Positions 19,987 through 32,668 are shown, counted from the first letter of the stretch. The stretch is 64,000 nucleotides of DNA from Serratia grimesii NBRC 13537 (GCF_001590905.1 NZ_BCTT01000006.1:434001-498000), one strand, 5' to 3'. Notes: generated from the letters alone by a model not told the origin. Numbers and translations: made by a program.

Positions 19987-20604
19987 TTATTTCACTTCTT
20001 GGCTGGCTGTTTCCGCAGCCAGGGCGGTTTGTACGGATTTACGTTGGGCGATCAGCGCCATATATCGGGTTAATGATGGCCAGTCTGTTAAATCGACAGA
20101 AAATTGGGCCATCCAGCGCAAAACCGTGAACAGATAGGCATCGGCCACGCCGAAACGCTCTCCCTGTAGGAATGTCTGCTCGTCCAAAACCTGAGCGACA
20201 TAATCGAGGCGGCGGCGCAGCTTATCGCGAAACAGTGTTTTAACCTCTTCCGGGAGGCGTGTATTGAATAGCGGACTGGAGCCTGAGTGAATCTCACTGG
20301 TAATAAAATTCAGCCATTCTTGTAATCGTACACGGTCGAATGACCCATTTGGGGGCGCCAGTGCGGCTTCAGGGCGCAGATCCGCCAGATATTGCACGAT
20401 AGCGGCACCTTCGGTGATTACCTGTTCGTCATCCAGCATCAGGGCGGCAACATAACCTTTGGGATTCACGTGATAGAAGTCTTTTCCGTCAGCGCTGCGT
20501 TTAGTGCGGTTATTCACGCGGATCAGTTCGAACGTCAGACCCAGCTCGCGCAGAACAATGTGCGGGGAAAGTGAGCAGGTATTGGGTGCAAAGTAGAGTT
20601 TCAT
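19987..20604 (-). CDS. Glutathione S-transferase, beta class (GstA-like)
   Basis: Cytosolic enzyme that conjugates glutathione to electrophiles. The 205-residue protein starts MKLYFAPNTCSLSPHIVLRELG and has a thioredoxin-fold N-domain with the beta-class Cys10 and the NPKGYVAALMLDDEQVITEGAAI substrate loop. An all-helical C-domain follows (FGVADAYLFTVLRWM). It closely resembles E. coli GstA, but that gene lies elsewhere in E. coli. The start is set by homology; an in-frame start 24 bases upstream is possible. It sits between cydDC and trxB, all on the minus strand, so genes for glutathione export, glutathione use and thioredoxin reduction are adjacent. Confidence 0.9.
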   Translation of the reverse strand: MKLYFAPNTCSLSPHIVLRELGLTFELIRVNNRTKRSADGKDFYHVNPKGYVAALMLDDEQVITEGAAIVQYLADLRPEAALAPPNGSFDRVRLQEWLNFITSEIHSGSSPLFNTRLPEEVKTLFRDKLRRRLDYVAQVLDEQTFLQGERFGVADAYLFTVLRWMAQFSVDLTDWPSLTRYMALIAQRKSVQTALAAETASQEVK

Positions 20605-20700
20605 GACAGTTCCTGAGACAAGAAGCACGATTGCTTAGCCATCAGAATGTCGTCAGCACCGCCGAGAGAAAAATTAGAATGTCAGAAACCCGCTATTAGT

Positions 20701-21588
20701 TCAGCTACTGACGGGCAGGGGGAGATGATCCTGCAGATACTGTAATAAGGTCTGTACCGGCGCGGAGCTTGCACCGCTGAACGAACAGACCAAGCCAAAA
20801 TGACGGTAAAGCGGTGAACGCAGTGGAAGAGTACAAATGCCTGGCGCATCAGGCGGTATCACTGATGCGGGCATGAGCGATACACCGGTCCCTTCGCGAA
20901 CCAGCGTTATCGCGGTGCTCCAGTCACTGACCGTCACGCGCACATTTGATAGTTCAAAACCGGACATTTGTGCCAGCCGCTGTGCATTAAGTTGGCAGCC
21001 GCCGGTAGCCAGCACAAAGGGGTATTCAGCCAGTGCGCTGAAATCTACGGGGTGCCGTCCCCTGGCTAATGGATGCCCGTTGGTGGTCACCGCCAGCCAC
21101 AGATCTTGCCCCAGTGGGTAGCTTTGCCTGCCTTTTCCCGGATTCAATACGACGCCAACGTCGACGGTTTCCAGAGCCAACCAGTTTTCGACTTCCTGAT
21201 CGGTGCCTTCCAACTGAACTAACTCTATGGCGGGATAGCGTCGTTTGAATTTACGCAATAACGGTGGCAGCAACAGGGAAAATGCAGAGGGGAAGCTGGC
21301 CAGACGTATTTTACCGGCGTGCGCGCTTTTCGCCTGATACGCGTAATGTTGAATGGCATCAAGTTCAGCCAGCATAGCGCGGGCGTGGATAACGATCTGT
21401 TCACCGCTTTGTGTGAGTACCACACTGTGTGGCAGGCGGACCAACAACGGGGTATTCATCGTGTCCTCTAACTGAGCGATAGCCTGGCTGGCACCGGACT
21501 GAGTCATGCCACATTGATGTGCCGCCAGAGTGATTGTGCCGCTGTCGGCCACGGCAACCAACAAACGCCAGTGGAGAAGATTCTGCAT
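20701..21588 (-). CDS. LysR-family transcriptional regulator
   Basis: DNA-binding regulator of unknown target. The 295-residue product has an N-terminal winged helix-turn-helix (residues about 3-62: LLVAVADSGTITLAAHQCGMTQSGASQAIAQLE) and a periplasmic-binding-protein-like effector domain (IRLASFPSAFSLLLPPLLRKFKRRYPAIELVQLEG). I use the ATG at 21588 (MQNLLHWRLL); the frame opens at 21621, but that segment overlaps the trxB terminator. LysR regulators often control a divergent neighbour; here both flanking genes run the same way, with gst 97 bases downstream. The gst gene is a candidate target by proximity only. Confidence 0.87.
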   Translation of the reverse strand: MQNLLHWRLLVAVADSGTITLAAHQCGMTQSGASQAIAQLEDTMNTPLLVRLPHSVVLTQSGEQIVIHARAMLAELDAIQHYAYQAKSAHAGKIRLASFPSAFSLLLPPLLRKFKRRYPAIELVQLEGTDQEVENWLALETVDVGVVLNPGKGRQSYPLGQDLWLAVTTNGHPLARGRHPVDFSALAEYPFVLATGGCQLNAQRLAQMSGFELSNVRVTVSDWSTAITLVREGTGVSLMPASVIPPDAPGICTLPLRSPLYRHFGLVCSFSGASSAPVQTLLQYLQDHLPLPVSS

Positions 21589-21620
21589 TGAATACCTGTC
21601 TGGTTGATGTTGCAGGTACA

Positions 21621-21647
21621 AAAAAAGCGGCTAAGGTAGCCGCTTTT
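21621..21647 (-). terminator. Intrinsic terminator of trxB
   Basis: On the minus strand AAAAGCGGCTA pairs with TAGCCGCTTTT around a 3-base loop and is followed by T residues (the A run at 21621-21626 on the plus strand). It lies 21-47 bases beyond the trxB stop. Confidence 0.88.
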
Positions 21648-21667
21648 CAATATGGCAGAGGGTGCCG

Positions 21668-23311
<1,644 letters not shown>

Positions 23312-23806
23312 ATGGCAGACAATAAGAAACGCCCGGGTAAAGATCTCGACCGTATCGACCGCAATATCCTGAACGAGCTGCAGAAGGATGGGCGTATTTC
23401 GAACGTTGAGCTTTCGAAGCGCGTGGGGCTATCCCCAACACCATGTTTAGAACGCGTGCGCCGCCTCGAGCGTCAGGGTTTCATTCATGGGTATACCGCT
23501 TTGCTCAACCCGCATTATCTGGATGCGTCCCTGTTGGTCTTCGTGGAAATCACGTTGAACCGCGGTGCACCAGATGTGTTTGAGCAATTCAACTCAGCAG
23601 TGCAGAAGCTTGAAGAAATTCAGGAGTGTCATCTGGTGTCCGGTGATTTCGACTATCTGTTGAAAACCCGTGTACCGGATATGTCTGCTTACCGTAAGTT
23701 GCTCGGTGAAACCTTGCTGCGTCTGCCGGGGGTTAACGACACCCGTACGTACGTTGTAATGGAAGAAGTGAAACAGAGTAACCGTCTGGTTATCAAAACA
23801 CGGTAG
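23312..23806 (+). CDS. lrp: Leucine-responsive regulatory protein Lrp
   Basis: Global feast/famine regulator of amino-acid metabolism, transport and pili. The 164-residue protein has an N-terminal helix-turn-helix (RIDRNILNELQKDGRISNVELSKRVGLSPTPCLERVRRLE) and the C-terminal RAM domain for oligomerisation and leucine binding (CHLVSGDFDYLLKTRV). It is essentially identical to E. coli Lrp. The sequence just before the ATG (AGAGAGACAATAATA) matches the E. coli translation-initiation region. The frame extends to 23273, but that part is leader. Lrp is known to regulate serC-type and other genes, several of them in this window. Confidence 0.98.
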   Translation: MADNKKRPGKDLDRIDRNILNELQKDGRISNVELSKRVGLSPTPCLERVRRLERQGFIHGYTALLNPHYLDASLLVFVEITLNRGAPDVFEQFNSAVQKLEEIQECHLVSGDFDYLLKTRVPDMSAYRKLLGETLLRLPGVNDTRTYVVMEEVKQSNRLVIKTR

Positions 23807-23926
23807 GGTGCAGGTGCAAAACCTGATTAAATTGGTTACACTCCTGTTTATTCATACAGTTTCGGCGCCGGGGAAGCTTCTCGGCGCTGTTGCTATGTCA
23901 GCTAACAGGAACCTGGAGAGCCTTTC

Positions 23927-26900
23927 TTGAGCCAGGAATATACAGAAGATAAAGAAGTTACCTTGAGAAAACTCAGCAGCGGTCGCCGTTTGCTCGAAGC
24001 TGTGTTGATCGTGGTGGCCATTTTTGCCATTTACCTCATGGCTGCCTTGGTCAGTTTTAATCCATCTGACCCAAGCTGGTCGCAGACCGCGTGGCATGAG
24101 CCGATTCATAACCTGGGCGGTGGCGTCGGGGCCTGGATGGCCGACACGCTGTTCTTCACCTTCGGGGTACTCGCCTATGCGATACCACCGATCATGCTAA
24201 TGTTGTGCTGGGCGGCTTACCGTCAGCGCGGCAACGGCGAGTACATCGACTATTTTGCGCTTTCATTGCGCTTGATCGGCACGTTGGCGCTGGTGCTCAC
24301 TTCGTGTGGCTTGGCGGCATTGAATGTCGACGATCTCTATTACTTCGCTTCCGGCGGCGTTATCGGTAGTTTGCTGAGTAATGCCATGTTGCCGTGGTTC
24401 AACGGCATCGGTGCAACCTTAGGGCTGCTGTGCGTCTGGGCTGCGGGGCTTACGCTGTTTACCGGTTGGTCTTGGCTGGTGATCGCCGAAAGAATCGGTG
24501 GTGCGGTACTGGGTACGGCGACCTTTATGACCAATCGCTCACGCCGTGAAGACCGTTATCACGACGACGACGACCGTTATGTTGAAGAACAACCCGAATC
24601 TGCACAGAAAGAAGCTGCGCTTGCTGCTGCCACCACTGCGGCTGCGGCTAATGCGGCGGAAGACGACGTGTTGTTCTCTGCGCCTTCAGTAACGGAAACC
24701 GCCAAGTTGGCGGCAGAATTGGCGGCAGAAGATGCTCAGGATCCCTTACTCAGCGGCCTGCGGGCTAATGATGACGATACTGTTAATGGCGAACCCGTTG
24801 CACCAGCGGTAGCCAGCGCACCTGTCACTGCGGCGCCTGTCGTAGCACAGGCTCCGTCTGTTACCGTGGCCCCGACCGCGCCTGCATCAGTGAACCAACA
24901 CCCGATGAGCACGGTCGCGGAAAACACGACGCCGCCATTATATTCGTTCGAAATCCCTGAAGAGACACCGACGCCGACGTTGACGCGCCCGGCTGATCCT
25001 TATCTGGATGATGAGAATGAACCGCGCTTGGGTAATTGGGATGTTCCGGCCGCATCACCGGCGCACGAACGTTCCCCGTTTGATTTTTCTGCCGCCCAGC
25101 GTGATAGTGCAGACGTCAGTGCTCCGGCTGGTTTTAGTGCCGGTGAGCTTGGCGCTACGCCGTTTGGTAACGTGAAACCTCAGGCTCCTGCCGCAGCAGC
25201 TGCGGTTGCGGGGGCTGTCGCCGCCAATACGTTTATGCCGGCATTTACCGCTACCAGTGAGGCTAACTCGCAGGTGAAACAAGGCCTTGGCCCTGAGTTG
25301 CCACGCCCGAACCCTGTGCGCATTCCTACCCGACGCGAACTGGCTTCTTACGGTATCAAGCTGCCTTCACAGCGCATTGCCGAACAGGAACAGCGTAGCC
25401 GTGGAGATGACGAGCCATTGCCGATTGCCGATAGTCTTGCACCTGAGCAAGATGATGAAGCTTTGCAGGAAGCTGCGTTGCGCCAAGCGTTTGCCGAACA
25501 GCAAAACCAACGTTATGGCGAGGAATACGCGCAAGATAATCAGGATGATGAGGCAGCTCTGCAAGAGGCTGCACTGCGTCAGGCGTTTGCTGAACAGCAA
25601 AACCAGCGCTATGGGCAACAAGAAGCTGCACCATCAGCACAGACAACCACGCCGGTAGACACGCGCAATGCGTTTGGTTTCTCGCCGATGGATGATTTGG
25701 TTGATGATGGCCCAGTTGAGCCCTTGTTCACCTTGTCGCCACAGCTTGAAGACCGTATTGAGCAGCAAAGCGAGCGTGAAGATGATGTGCCATTCGGTCA
25801 GTTTGAGCCTGCAGCGCCGGTTTATCAGTCGCAAGCTCAGCCTCAGACACCACCGGTACAACCATACCAACCGGCCTATCAACAACCGCAGCAGCAACCG
25901 GCTGCTCAGCAACAGCAACCAGCTTATCAGCAATCTGTCGCGCAACCGGCACCAGCTGCTCCGCAGCAGCCAGCGATGGATAGCCTGATTCACCCGTTCC
26001 TGATGCGTAATGATATGCCGCTGCAAAAACCAACCACGCCGTTGCCGACGCTGGATCTGCTGACTGAAGCCCCGAAAGAGGTTGAACCGGTAGATACCTT
26101 TGCGTTGGAACAAAAGGCGCGTTTGGTCGAAGCCAGCCTGGCCGATTACCGTGTGAAGGCCGACGTAGTCGATATCCTCCCTGGCCCGGTGATTACTCGT
26201 TTTGAGTTGGATCTGGCTCCAGGTGTTAAGGCTGCGCGTATTTCAAATCTGTCTCGCGATTTGGCTCGTTCACTGTCAACCTCTGCGGTTCGTGTGGTCG
26301 AGGTGATCCCCGGCAAACCTTACGTTGGGTTAGAACTGCCTAACGTAAAACGCCAAACAGTCTATCTGCGAGAAGTGCTGGATTGCCCAGCGTTCCGTGA
26401 TAATCCATCGCCGTTGGCAATCGTATTGGGTAAAGACATTTCCGGTGAACCGGTGGTGGCTGACCTGGCGAAAATGCCACACCTGCTGGTTGCGGGGACG
26501 ACGGGTTCCGGTAAGTCGGTAGGGGTCAATGCCATGATCCTGAGCATCTTGTATAAGGCCACGCCGAAAGAAGTGCGCTTTATCATGATTGACCCGAAAA
26601 TGCTGGAACTGTCGGTCTATGAAGGCATTCCGCACTTGTTGACGGACGTGGTAACCGACATGAAAGACGCTGCTAACGCATTGCGTTGGTGTGTCGCCGA
26701 GATGGAACGCCGTTATAAGCTGATGTCTGCGCTCGGTGTGCGTAATCTGGCCGGTTATAACGAACGTGTCGACCAGGCCGAGGCGATGGGACGCCCAATC
26801 CCGGATCCATTCTGGAAACCAACTGACAGTATGGACATCACACCGCCGGTATTGGAGAAAGAACCTTATATCGTGGTGATGGTGGATGAGTTTGCTGACT

Positions 26901-27520
26901 TGATCATGACGGTTGGTAAAAAGGTTGAGGAGTTGATCGCTCGTCTGGCGCAGAAAGCGCGAGCTGCGGGGATCCACCTGGTGCTGGCAACTCAGCGTCC
27001 TTCGGTGGATGTGATCACTGGTCTGATCAAGGCCAACATCCCAACCCGTATCGCTTTCACTGTGTCCAGCAAGATTGACTCGCGTACCATCCTCGATCAG
27101 GGCGGTGCTGAATCCTTGCTGGGTATGGGTGACATGCTCTATCTGGCGCCTAACTCGTCCATTCCTGTACGTGTACACGGTGCATTTGTGCGCGATCAGG
27201 AAGTGCATGCAGTGGTTAAGGATTGGAAAGCGCGTGAGCGACCTCAATATAAAGAGGGTATCCTTAGCAGCAGTGATGACGGTGAGGGCGGTGCTGGTGG
27301 CGGCCTGGACGGCGACGAAGAGCTGGATCCGCTGTTTGACCAGGCGGTTGAGTTTGTGGTGGATAAACGCCGCGCCTCTATTTCCGGTGTACAACGTCAG
27401 TTCCGCATTGGTTATAACCGAGCTGCGCGTATCATCGAACAGATGGAAGCTCAGGGCATTGTCAGTGAGCAGGGGCATAACGGCAACCGCGAGGTGCTGG
27501 CACCACCACGGCATGATTGA
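23927..27520 (+). CDS. ftsK: DNA translocase FtsK, TTG start
   Basis: Septal DNA pump that segregates chromosome termini and activates XerCD at dif. The 1197-residue protein has four membrane helices in residues 1-200, then a low-complexity Ala/Pro/Gln linker to about 710, and a RecA-like motor with Walker A GTTGSGKS at 857-864 and Walker B VVMVDE near 983-988. The C-terminal gamma winged helix reads KOPS ([30 protein letters not shown]). Translation starts at TTG, as in E. coli, behind CTGGAGAG. The linker carries a tandem duplication (residues about 509-563) and is shorter than that of E. coli FtsK (1329 aa overall). Confidence 0.97.
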   Translation: MSQEYTEDKEVTLRKLSSGRRLLEAVLIVVAIFAIYLMAALVSFNPSDPSWSQTAWHEPIHNLGGGVGAWMADTLFFTFGVLAYAIPPIMLMLCWAAYRQRGNGEYIDYFALSLRLIGTLALVLTSCGLAALNVDDLYYFASGGVIGSLLSNAMLPWFNGIGATLGLLCVWAAGLTLFTGWSWLVIAERIGGAVLGTATFMTNRSRREDRYHDDDDRYVEEQPESAQKEAALAAATTAAAANAAEDDVLFSAPSVTETAKLAAELAAEDAQDPLLSGLRANDDDTVNGEPVAPAVASAPVTAAPVVAQAPSVTVAPTAPASVNQHPMSTVAENTTPPLYSFEIPEETPTPTLTRPADPYLDDENEPRLGNWDVPAASPAHERSPFDFSAAQRDSADVSAPAGFSAGELGATPFGNVKPQAPAAAAAVAGAVAANTFMPAFTATSEANSQVKQGLGPELPRPNPVRIPTRRELASYGIKLPSQRIAEQEQRSRGDDEPLPIADSLAPEQDDEALQEAALRQAFAEQQNQRYGEEYAQDNQDDEAALQEAALRQAFAEQQNQRYGQQEAAPSAQTTTPVDTRNAFGFSPMDDLVDDGPVEPLFTLSPQLEDRIEQQSEREDDVPFGQFEPAAPVYQSQAQPQTPPVQPYQPAYQQPQQQPAAQQQQPAYQQSVAQPAPAAPQQPAMDSLIHPFLMRNDMPLQKPTTPLPTLDLLTEAPKEVEPVDTFALEQKARLVEASLADYRVKADVVDILPGPVITRFELDLAPGVKAARISNLSRDLARSLSTSAVRVVEVIPGKPYVGLELPNVKRQTVYLREVLDCPAFRDNPSPLAIVLGKDISGEPVVADLAKMPHLLVAGTTGSGKSVGVNAMILSILYKATPKEVRFIMIDPKMLELSVYEGIPHLLTDVVTDMKDAANALRWCVAEMERRYKLMSALGVRNLAGYNERVDQAEAMGRPIPDPFWKPTDSMDITPPVLEKEPYIVVMVDEFADLIMTVGKKVEELIARLAQKARAAGIHLVLATQRPSVDVITGLIKANIPTRIAFTVSSKIDSRTILDQGGAESLLGMGDMLYLAPNSSIPVRVHGAFVRDQEVHAVVKDWKARERPQYKEGILSSSDDGEGGAGGGLDGDEELDPLFDQAVEFVVDKRRASISGVQRQFRIGYNRAARIIEQMEAQGIVSEQGHNGNREVLAPPRHD
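25451..25615 (+). repeat. Tandem peptide repeat in the FtsK linker
   Basis: Two copies of a 23-24 residue unit ending [19 protein letters not shown] (25451-25519 and 25544-25615) are separated by eight residues (EEYAQDNQ). The amino-acid copies are identical over the 19-residue core, while many third codon positions differ (for example TTGCAGGAAGCTGCG against CTGCAAGAGGCTGCA). E. coli has a single related segment. Confidence 0.9.
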
Positions 27521-27550
27521 TGAAGCTTTAATCGTTGTTATTAAATAATA

Positions 27551-27571
27551 AAGGGCCGCTTAGCGGCCCTT
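27551..27571 (+). terminator. Stem-loop after ftsK
   Basis: Perfect AAGGGCCGC / GCGGCCCTT stem with a TTA loop, 31 bases past the ftsK stop. The T tract after it is short and broken, so termination may be incomplete and allow some readthrough into lolA. Confidence 0.65.
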
Positions 27572-27718
27572 GTGCAAAGAAGCGTAAACCCATCGGCTTC
27601 TCGGAGCATTGGCCTATATGCAGGTTGATGGATTCGGGTAGAGTAAGGGTGTTAAGGGTTAATTTGACCCGCACGGCACCGCCTTGCGGTTAACGCATTT
27701 CATAAGGTATCTGGAATA

Positions 27719-28330
27719 ATGAAAAAACTGTTAGTTGCCTGTTGTCTGCTTTCGGGATTCGCTTCCACCTCTGTGTTGGCTGACGCCGCACAGGATCTGC
27801 AAAGTCGCCTGGCGAAAGTGAACAGTTTCCACGCCAGCTTCTCCCAGACCGTGACCAGTAGCGATGGCGCTGCGGTACAGCAGGGTGAAGGTGAACTTTG
27901 GGTGAAACGTCCGAACCTGTTTAATTGGCACATGACCTCGCCGGACGAGAGCGTGCTGGTATCAGACGGTCAGACCCTGTGGTTCTACAACCCCTTTGTT
28001 GAGCAGGTGACCGCCACCTGGCTGAAAAATGCCACCGGCAATACGCCGTTTATGCTGATCACCCGTAATAACGCCAATGACTGGAAACAGTACAACGTTA
28101 AACAGAAGGGTAATGATTTTGAGCTCACGCCAAAATCCAGCAGCGGCAACCTGAAACAGTTCGCCATTAGCGTGGATAACAGCGGCACTATCCGCAGTTT
28201 TGCCGCGGTTGAGCAGGACGGCCAGCGCAGCTCTTACACGCTGAAAAGTCAGCAGAATGTTGCTGCCGATGCCAGCAAATTTAAATTTACCCCACCGAAG
28301 GGGGTGACGCTGGACGACCAGCGCCAGTGA
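27719..28330 (+). CDS. lolA: Outer-membrane lipoprotein carrier protein LolA
   Basis: Periplasmic chaperone that ferries lipoproteins from LolCDE to LolB. The 203-residue precursor has a Sec signal peptide ([21 protein letters not shown], cleavage expected after Ala21) and the LolA fold with the conserved [37 protein letters not shown] and the C-terminal [15 protein letters not shown]. It precedes rarA by seven bases; the order ftsK-lolA-rarA-serS is conserved in Enterobacterales. Confidence 0.97.
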   Translation: MKKLLVACCLLSGFASTSVLADAAQDLQSRLAKVNSFHASFSQTVTSSDGAAVQQGEGELWVKRPNLFNWHMTSPDESVLVSDGQTLWFYNPFVEQVTATWLKNATGNTPFMLITRNNANDWKQYNVKQKGNDFELTPKSSSGNLKQFAISVDNSGTIRSFAAVEQDGQRSSYTLKSQQNVAADASKFKFTPPKGVTLDDQRQ

Positions 28331-28337
28331 GGTCTGC

Positions 28338-29681
28338 GTGAGTAATATGTCGCTCGATTTTTCCCAGAATGAGTTCCAGCCGTTGGCCGCGCGTATGCGG
28401 CCGACGACGTTGGCACAGTACATCGGCCAGCAGCATCTGTTGGCTGCGGGTAAGCCTTTACCGCGCGCTATCGAAGCGGGGCAACTGCATTCGATGATTC
28501 TGTGGGGGCCGCCGGGTACAGGGAAAACGACGCTGGCGGAATTGATTGGTCGTTACGGCCACGCGGACGTCGAGCGGATTTCGGCCGTGACGTCCGGTAT
28601 TAAAGAGATCCGTGAGGCGATCGAGCGTGCGCGTCAGAACCGTGACGCCGGTCGTCGCACTATCTTGTTTGTCGATGAAGTGCACCGTTTTAATAAAAGT
28701 CAGCAGGATGCCTTCCTGCCGCATATTGAAGACGGCACCATTACTTTTATCGGTGCGACAACCGAAAACCCGTCCTTTGAACTTAACTCTGCTCTGCTGT
28801 CACGTGCTCGTGTGTATCTGTTGAAAGCATTAACTGCCGACGATATCAGCCAGGTGTTGGATCAGGCGATGCAGGACAACAGCCGGGGGTTTGGCGGGCA
28901 GAATATCGAGTTGCCGGATGAGACGCGCCGCATGTTGTCAGAGCTGGTGGGCGGTGATGCACGCCGGGCGTTGAACAGCCTGGAAATGATGGCGGACATG
29001 GCGGAGATCAACGCCAAAGGTATCCGTGTGTTGACGCCGGAATTACTGAAAGAAGTGTCTGGCGAACGCAGTGCGCGTTTTGATAATAAAGGCGACCGCT
29101 TTTACGATCTGATTTCGGCGTTGCATAAATCGGTGCGTGGTTCAGCGCCGGATGCTGCGTTGTACTGGTATGCACGTATTATTACCGCTGGCGGCGATCC
29201 GCTGTATGTGGCACGTCGGTTGCTGGCGATTGCTTCCGAAGATGTGGGCAATGCCGATCCGCGTGGCATGCAGGTCGCTATCGCGGCCTGGGACTGCTTT
29301 ACCCGCGTCGGTCCGGCGGAAGGCGAACGGGCGATTGCCCAGGCTATCGTTTATTTGGCTTGCGCGCCAAAGAGCAACGCGGTTTACACAGCCTTCAAAG
29401 CGGCAATACGCGATGCCAAAGAGATGGCTGATTATGATGTACCTGAGCACCTGCGCAATGCGCCAACCAAGCTGATGAAAGAAATGGGGTTGGGTGCAGA
29501 GTACCGTTACGCTCACGATGAACCCAATGCTTATGCAGCCGGCGAAGATTACTTCCCGCCAGAAATGGCCAAGACGCGTTACTATCATCCAACCACACGC
29601 GGTCTGGAAGGTAAAATTGGTGAAAAGCTGGCATGGCTGGCTGAGCAGGATCAAAATAGCCAGACAAAACGCTACCGCTAG
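28338..29681 (+). CDS. rarA: Replication-associated recombination protein RarA (MgsA), GTG start
   Basis: AAA+ ATPase related to clamp loaders that acts at stalled replication forks with SSB and RecA; homologous to WRNIP1/Mgs1. The 447-residue protein has Walker [10 protein letters not shown], Walker [17 protein letters not shown], sensor [18 protein letters not shown] and the C-terminal tetramerisation region ([24 protein letters not shown]). The GTG at 28338 gives the same length as E. coli RarA; an ATG at 28347 is the alternative. It lies seven bases after lolA and so is probably co-transcribed with it. Confidence 0.96.
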   Translation: MSNMSLDFSQNEFQPLAARMRPTTLAQYIGQQHLLAAGKPLPRAIEAGQLHSMILWGPPGTGKTTLAELIGRYGHADVERISAVTSGIKEIREAIERARQNRDAGRRTILFVDEVHRFNKSQQDAFLPHIEDGTITFIGATTENPSFELNSALLSRARVYLLKALTADDISQVLDQAMQDNSRGFGGQNIELPDETRRMLSELVGGDARRALNSLEMMADMAEINAKGIRVLTPELLKEVSGERSARFDNKGDRFYDLISALHKSVRGSAPDAALYWYARIITAGGDPLYVARRLLAIASEDVGNADPRGMQVAIAAWDCFTRVGPAEGERAIAQAIVYLACAPKSNAVYTAFKAAIRDAKEMADYDVPEHLRNAPTKLMKEMGLGAEYRYAHDEPNAYAAGEDYFPPEMAKTRYYHPTTRGLEGKIGEKLAWLAEQDQNSQTKRYR

Positions 29682-29749
29682 CGTTGCCGTTGCGGTAAGG
29701 TTAGCGGGTATCACTCTTCCTTTATACGGCTTCAAATTCAGCCGAATAA

Positions 29750-31084
<1,335 letters not shown>

Positions 31085-31103
31085 ATAGTTACATGCTCCA
31101 CGA

Positions 31104-31127
31104 AGAGCGCCTACGGGCGCTTTTTTT
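31104..31127 (+). terminator. Intrinsic terminator of serS
   Basis: Stem AGCGCC / GGCGCT with a TACG loop followed by seven T residues, about 20 bases after the serS stop. Confidence 0.9.
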
Positions 31128-31168
31128 ATGAGGGTAAAATTCATCGTGTATCCCACCCAGTATGTGCG

Positions 31169-31208
31169 CCAATCGCACAATAGTGTCCGTTAATTATTGT
31201 GCGATTGG
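31169..31208. repeat. Perfect 14-base inverted repeat upstream of dmsD
   Basis: CCAATCGCACAATA at 31169-31182 and its exact reverse complement TATTGTGCGATTGG at 31195-31208 flank a 12-base centre. No T tract follows, so it is not an intrinsic terminator. It lies about 215 bases upstream of the dmsD start and about 40 bases past the serS terminator. It could be a bipartite operator, a cruciform-prone site or a miniature element remnant. Confidence 0.85.
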
Positions 31209-31420
31209 AATTGTCATGCAGGGATGAAACCGCTGAATTTCCCCCTGTTGCGCTATGGTAAAGTAGGCGTGATGGGTATTGCTTGATTCTGGTTATCGCC
31301 GATGAACGGGGTGAATGTGGTGCGTTCTATGGCTGGCATTTGACTGTTGGTACGACGAAAACCGATTAATATTGTTGTGAGGCACCGCGTTTGCTGTGCC
31401 CTTAATAGGATCCTTGATTT

Positions 31421-32038
31421 ATGACGCTTGAAAATATCGCTTTAACGGGCCGTGTGCTGGGTGTGTTGTTGTATGCACCGCCAGAAAGTGAAGACGGTCA
31501 ACGGTTGTTGGCCAGCTTGTCTGAATCTGAGTGGGTCAAAGAGTGGCCGTATGGCGACGCTGAGCAACGTCAAGCGGCGGCTGCGCTGATCGCAACCGGT
31601 CTTGAAGATGAGCAGGAAGAATCGCTCGCGGAGGCATACCAACGCCTGTTTGTTGGTCCTGAAACCTTACCTGCACCGTTGTGGGGCTCAGTGTATCTGG
31701 ATAAAGAGAACGTGCTGTTTGGCGATTCTACTTTGCGTCTGCGTCGGTGGTTACGGTCGAATGGCATTGAAGCGCAACATGATCGTAATGAACCAGAAGA
31801 TCATATTGGCACCTTGTTGATGATGGTGGCATGGTTGGCTGAAGAGCGGCAGGGTGGCTTGGTAGAGCAGTTGCTGACGAAACATGTGCTGCCTTGGGCA
31901 CCACGCTATCTGGAATTGCTGCAAGCAAATGCAGGACACCCATTCTACTTAGGGCTGGCGCAATTGGCGCAACTTACCCTGAGTGCCTGGGGCGAAGAAT
32001 GCTCTGCCGAAGTTGAGTCTTTAGAGCTGCACTTCTGA
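31421..32038 (+). CDS. dmsD: Tat proofreading chaperone DmsD
   Basis: TorD/DmsD-family cytoplasmic chaperone that binds the twin-arginine leader of DmsA and holds it until cofactor insertion. The 205-residue all-helical protein shows the family core YQRLFVGPETLPAPLWGSVYLD, VLFGDSTLRLRRWL and the leader-binding hinge RNEPEDHIGTLLMMVAWLAEE, very close to E. coli DmsD. No DMSO reductase genes flank it; in E. coli, too, dmsD lies away from dmsABC (in ynfEFGH-dmsD), but here it stands alone where dmsABC would be. Its client is therefore encoded outside the window or is a different Tat molybdoenzyme. Confidence 0.9.
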   Translation: MTLENIALTGRVLGVLLYAPPESEDGQRLLASLSESEWVKEWPYGDAEQRQAAAALIATGLEDEQEESLAEAYQRLFVGPETLPAPLWGSVYLDKENVLFGDSTLRLRRWLRSNGIEAQHDRNEPEDHIGTLLMMVAWLAEERQGGLVEQLLTKHVLPWAPRYLELLQANAGHPFYLGLAQLAQLTLSAWGEECSAEVESLELHF

Positions 32039-32044
32039 TAGAAA

Positions 32045-32092
32045 ATGAACAGCCGACAGGTGCGCGAAGTCGCAGTGCTGGCGGCTGTTCAT
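32045..32092. repeat. 11-base inverted repeat between dmsD and the DUF1801 gene
   Basis: ATGAACAGCCG (32045-32055) and CGGCTGTTCAT (32082-32092) are perfect complements around 26 bases that hold a small inner TGCG / CGCA hairpin. It sits between convergent genes, so a bidirectional transcription barrier is likely, although there is no T tract. Confidence 0.75.
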
Positions 32093-32120
32093 CGAAAATA
32101 TGCCGTGAGTGTATGTCAGT

Positions 32121-32489
32121 TTAGCGTGACAGTTCTAGCTCATAAGCCTGCCTGACATACTCTGGCAGTTGTTTCTTATCGATATCGGCAATCGAGTAAA
32201 GCTTAATATGACGGCGATACTTGCCATTACCTTCTAGCAGACTATGGGTGTCTTTGAGCTGGTAGCCATGACCGAATTCTACCGAGACATGGCTGCTGTA
32301 GGTGAATACGCCGCAGAAAAACGCCGTATGGGAAAACATAATGCCGCCGTATTTAACGGATTCGCAGACATTGTCGCTCATTGTTGTGACAACCTGGCGA
32401 ACGCGTTCAACAATGGCCAAAAGCTCGCCGTGAGTGCTGCCAATATCGCTCAGCAATGCGGTGACGGTAGCTTCTGTTTTACCTTCCAT
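32121..32489 (-). CDS. DUF1801 domain protein (YdhG/YjhX-type fold)
   Basis: Small cytosolic protein of unknown function. The 122-residue sequence matches the DUF1801 family pattern: an N-terminal helix pair (LLAIVERVRQVVTTM), then SVKYGGIMFSHTAFFCGVFTYSSHVSVEFGHGYQL and the Lys/Arg-rich YRRHIKLYSIADI. A strong ribosome-binding site (AAGGAGGG) precedes the ATG. It is convergent with dmsD and divergent from ycaD. No E. coli counterpart sits here. The fold is sometimes described as binding iron or small ligands, which I cannot support from sequence. Confidence 0.8.
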   Translation of the reverse strand: MEGKTEATVTALLSDIGSTHGELLAIVERVRQVVTTMSDNVCESVKYGGIMFSHTAFFCGVFTYSSHVSVEFGHGYQLKDTHSLLEGNGKYRRHIKLYSIADIDKKQLPEYVRQAYELELSR

Positions 32490-32668
32490 AATAAGCCCTC
32501 CTTACAGCGAATTTTATAACTAACCAGCATAGCGTTTTATGCTCTGTGTTGCGCCTATCTACCCGAGAAATACAAATTGTGCGGTGGATATATAAGTGCT
32601 GATTGACTTTTTTATCGCCAGTGTCATGATGCGCGCACTCTCATTGCGCGTTCGGTTTCAATCTCACT

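Larger units (their letters stand above)
31085..31420 (+). promoter_or_regulatory. serS-dmsD intergenic region
   Basis: This 336-base stretch has no credible gene. Apart from the serS terminator it contains a perfect 14-base inverted repeat at 31169-31208, listed separately. I searched for an FNR box upstream of dmsD and found nothing better than a half site (TTGATTCTGG near 31283). Confidence 0.5.

Noticed and set aside
23863-23888. GGCGCCG / CGGCGCT stem between lrp and ftsK
   Set aside because: Seven pairs with one mismatch and no T tract; it may be a weak stop but cannot be distinguished from GC-rich background.
25851-25990. Gln/Pro-rich repeats resembling a mobile or CRISPR-like array
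   Set aside because: They are the low-complexity linker of FtsK (QPQ-type repeats) in frame with the protein.
26330-27514. 394-codon open frame on the minus strand opposite the ftsK motor domain
   Set aside because: It is antisense to strongly conserved FtsK sequence, has no family resemblance and an odd composition (rich in His, Arg and Ser); it is a shadow of the biased codon use of ftsK.
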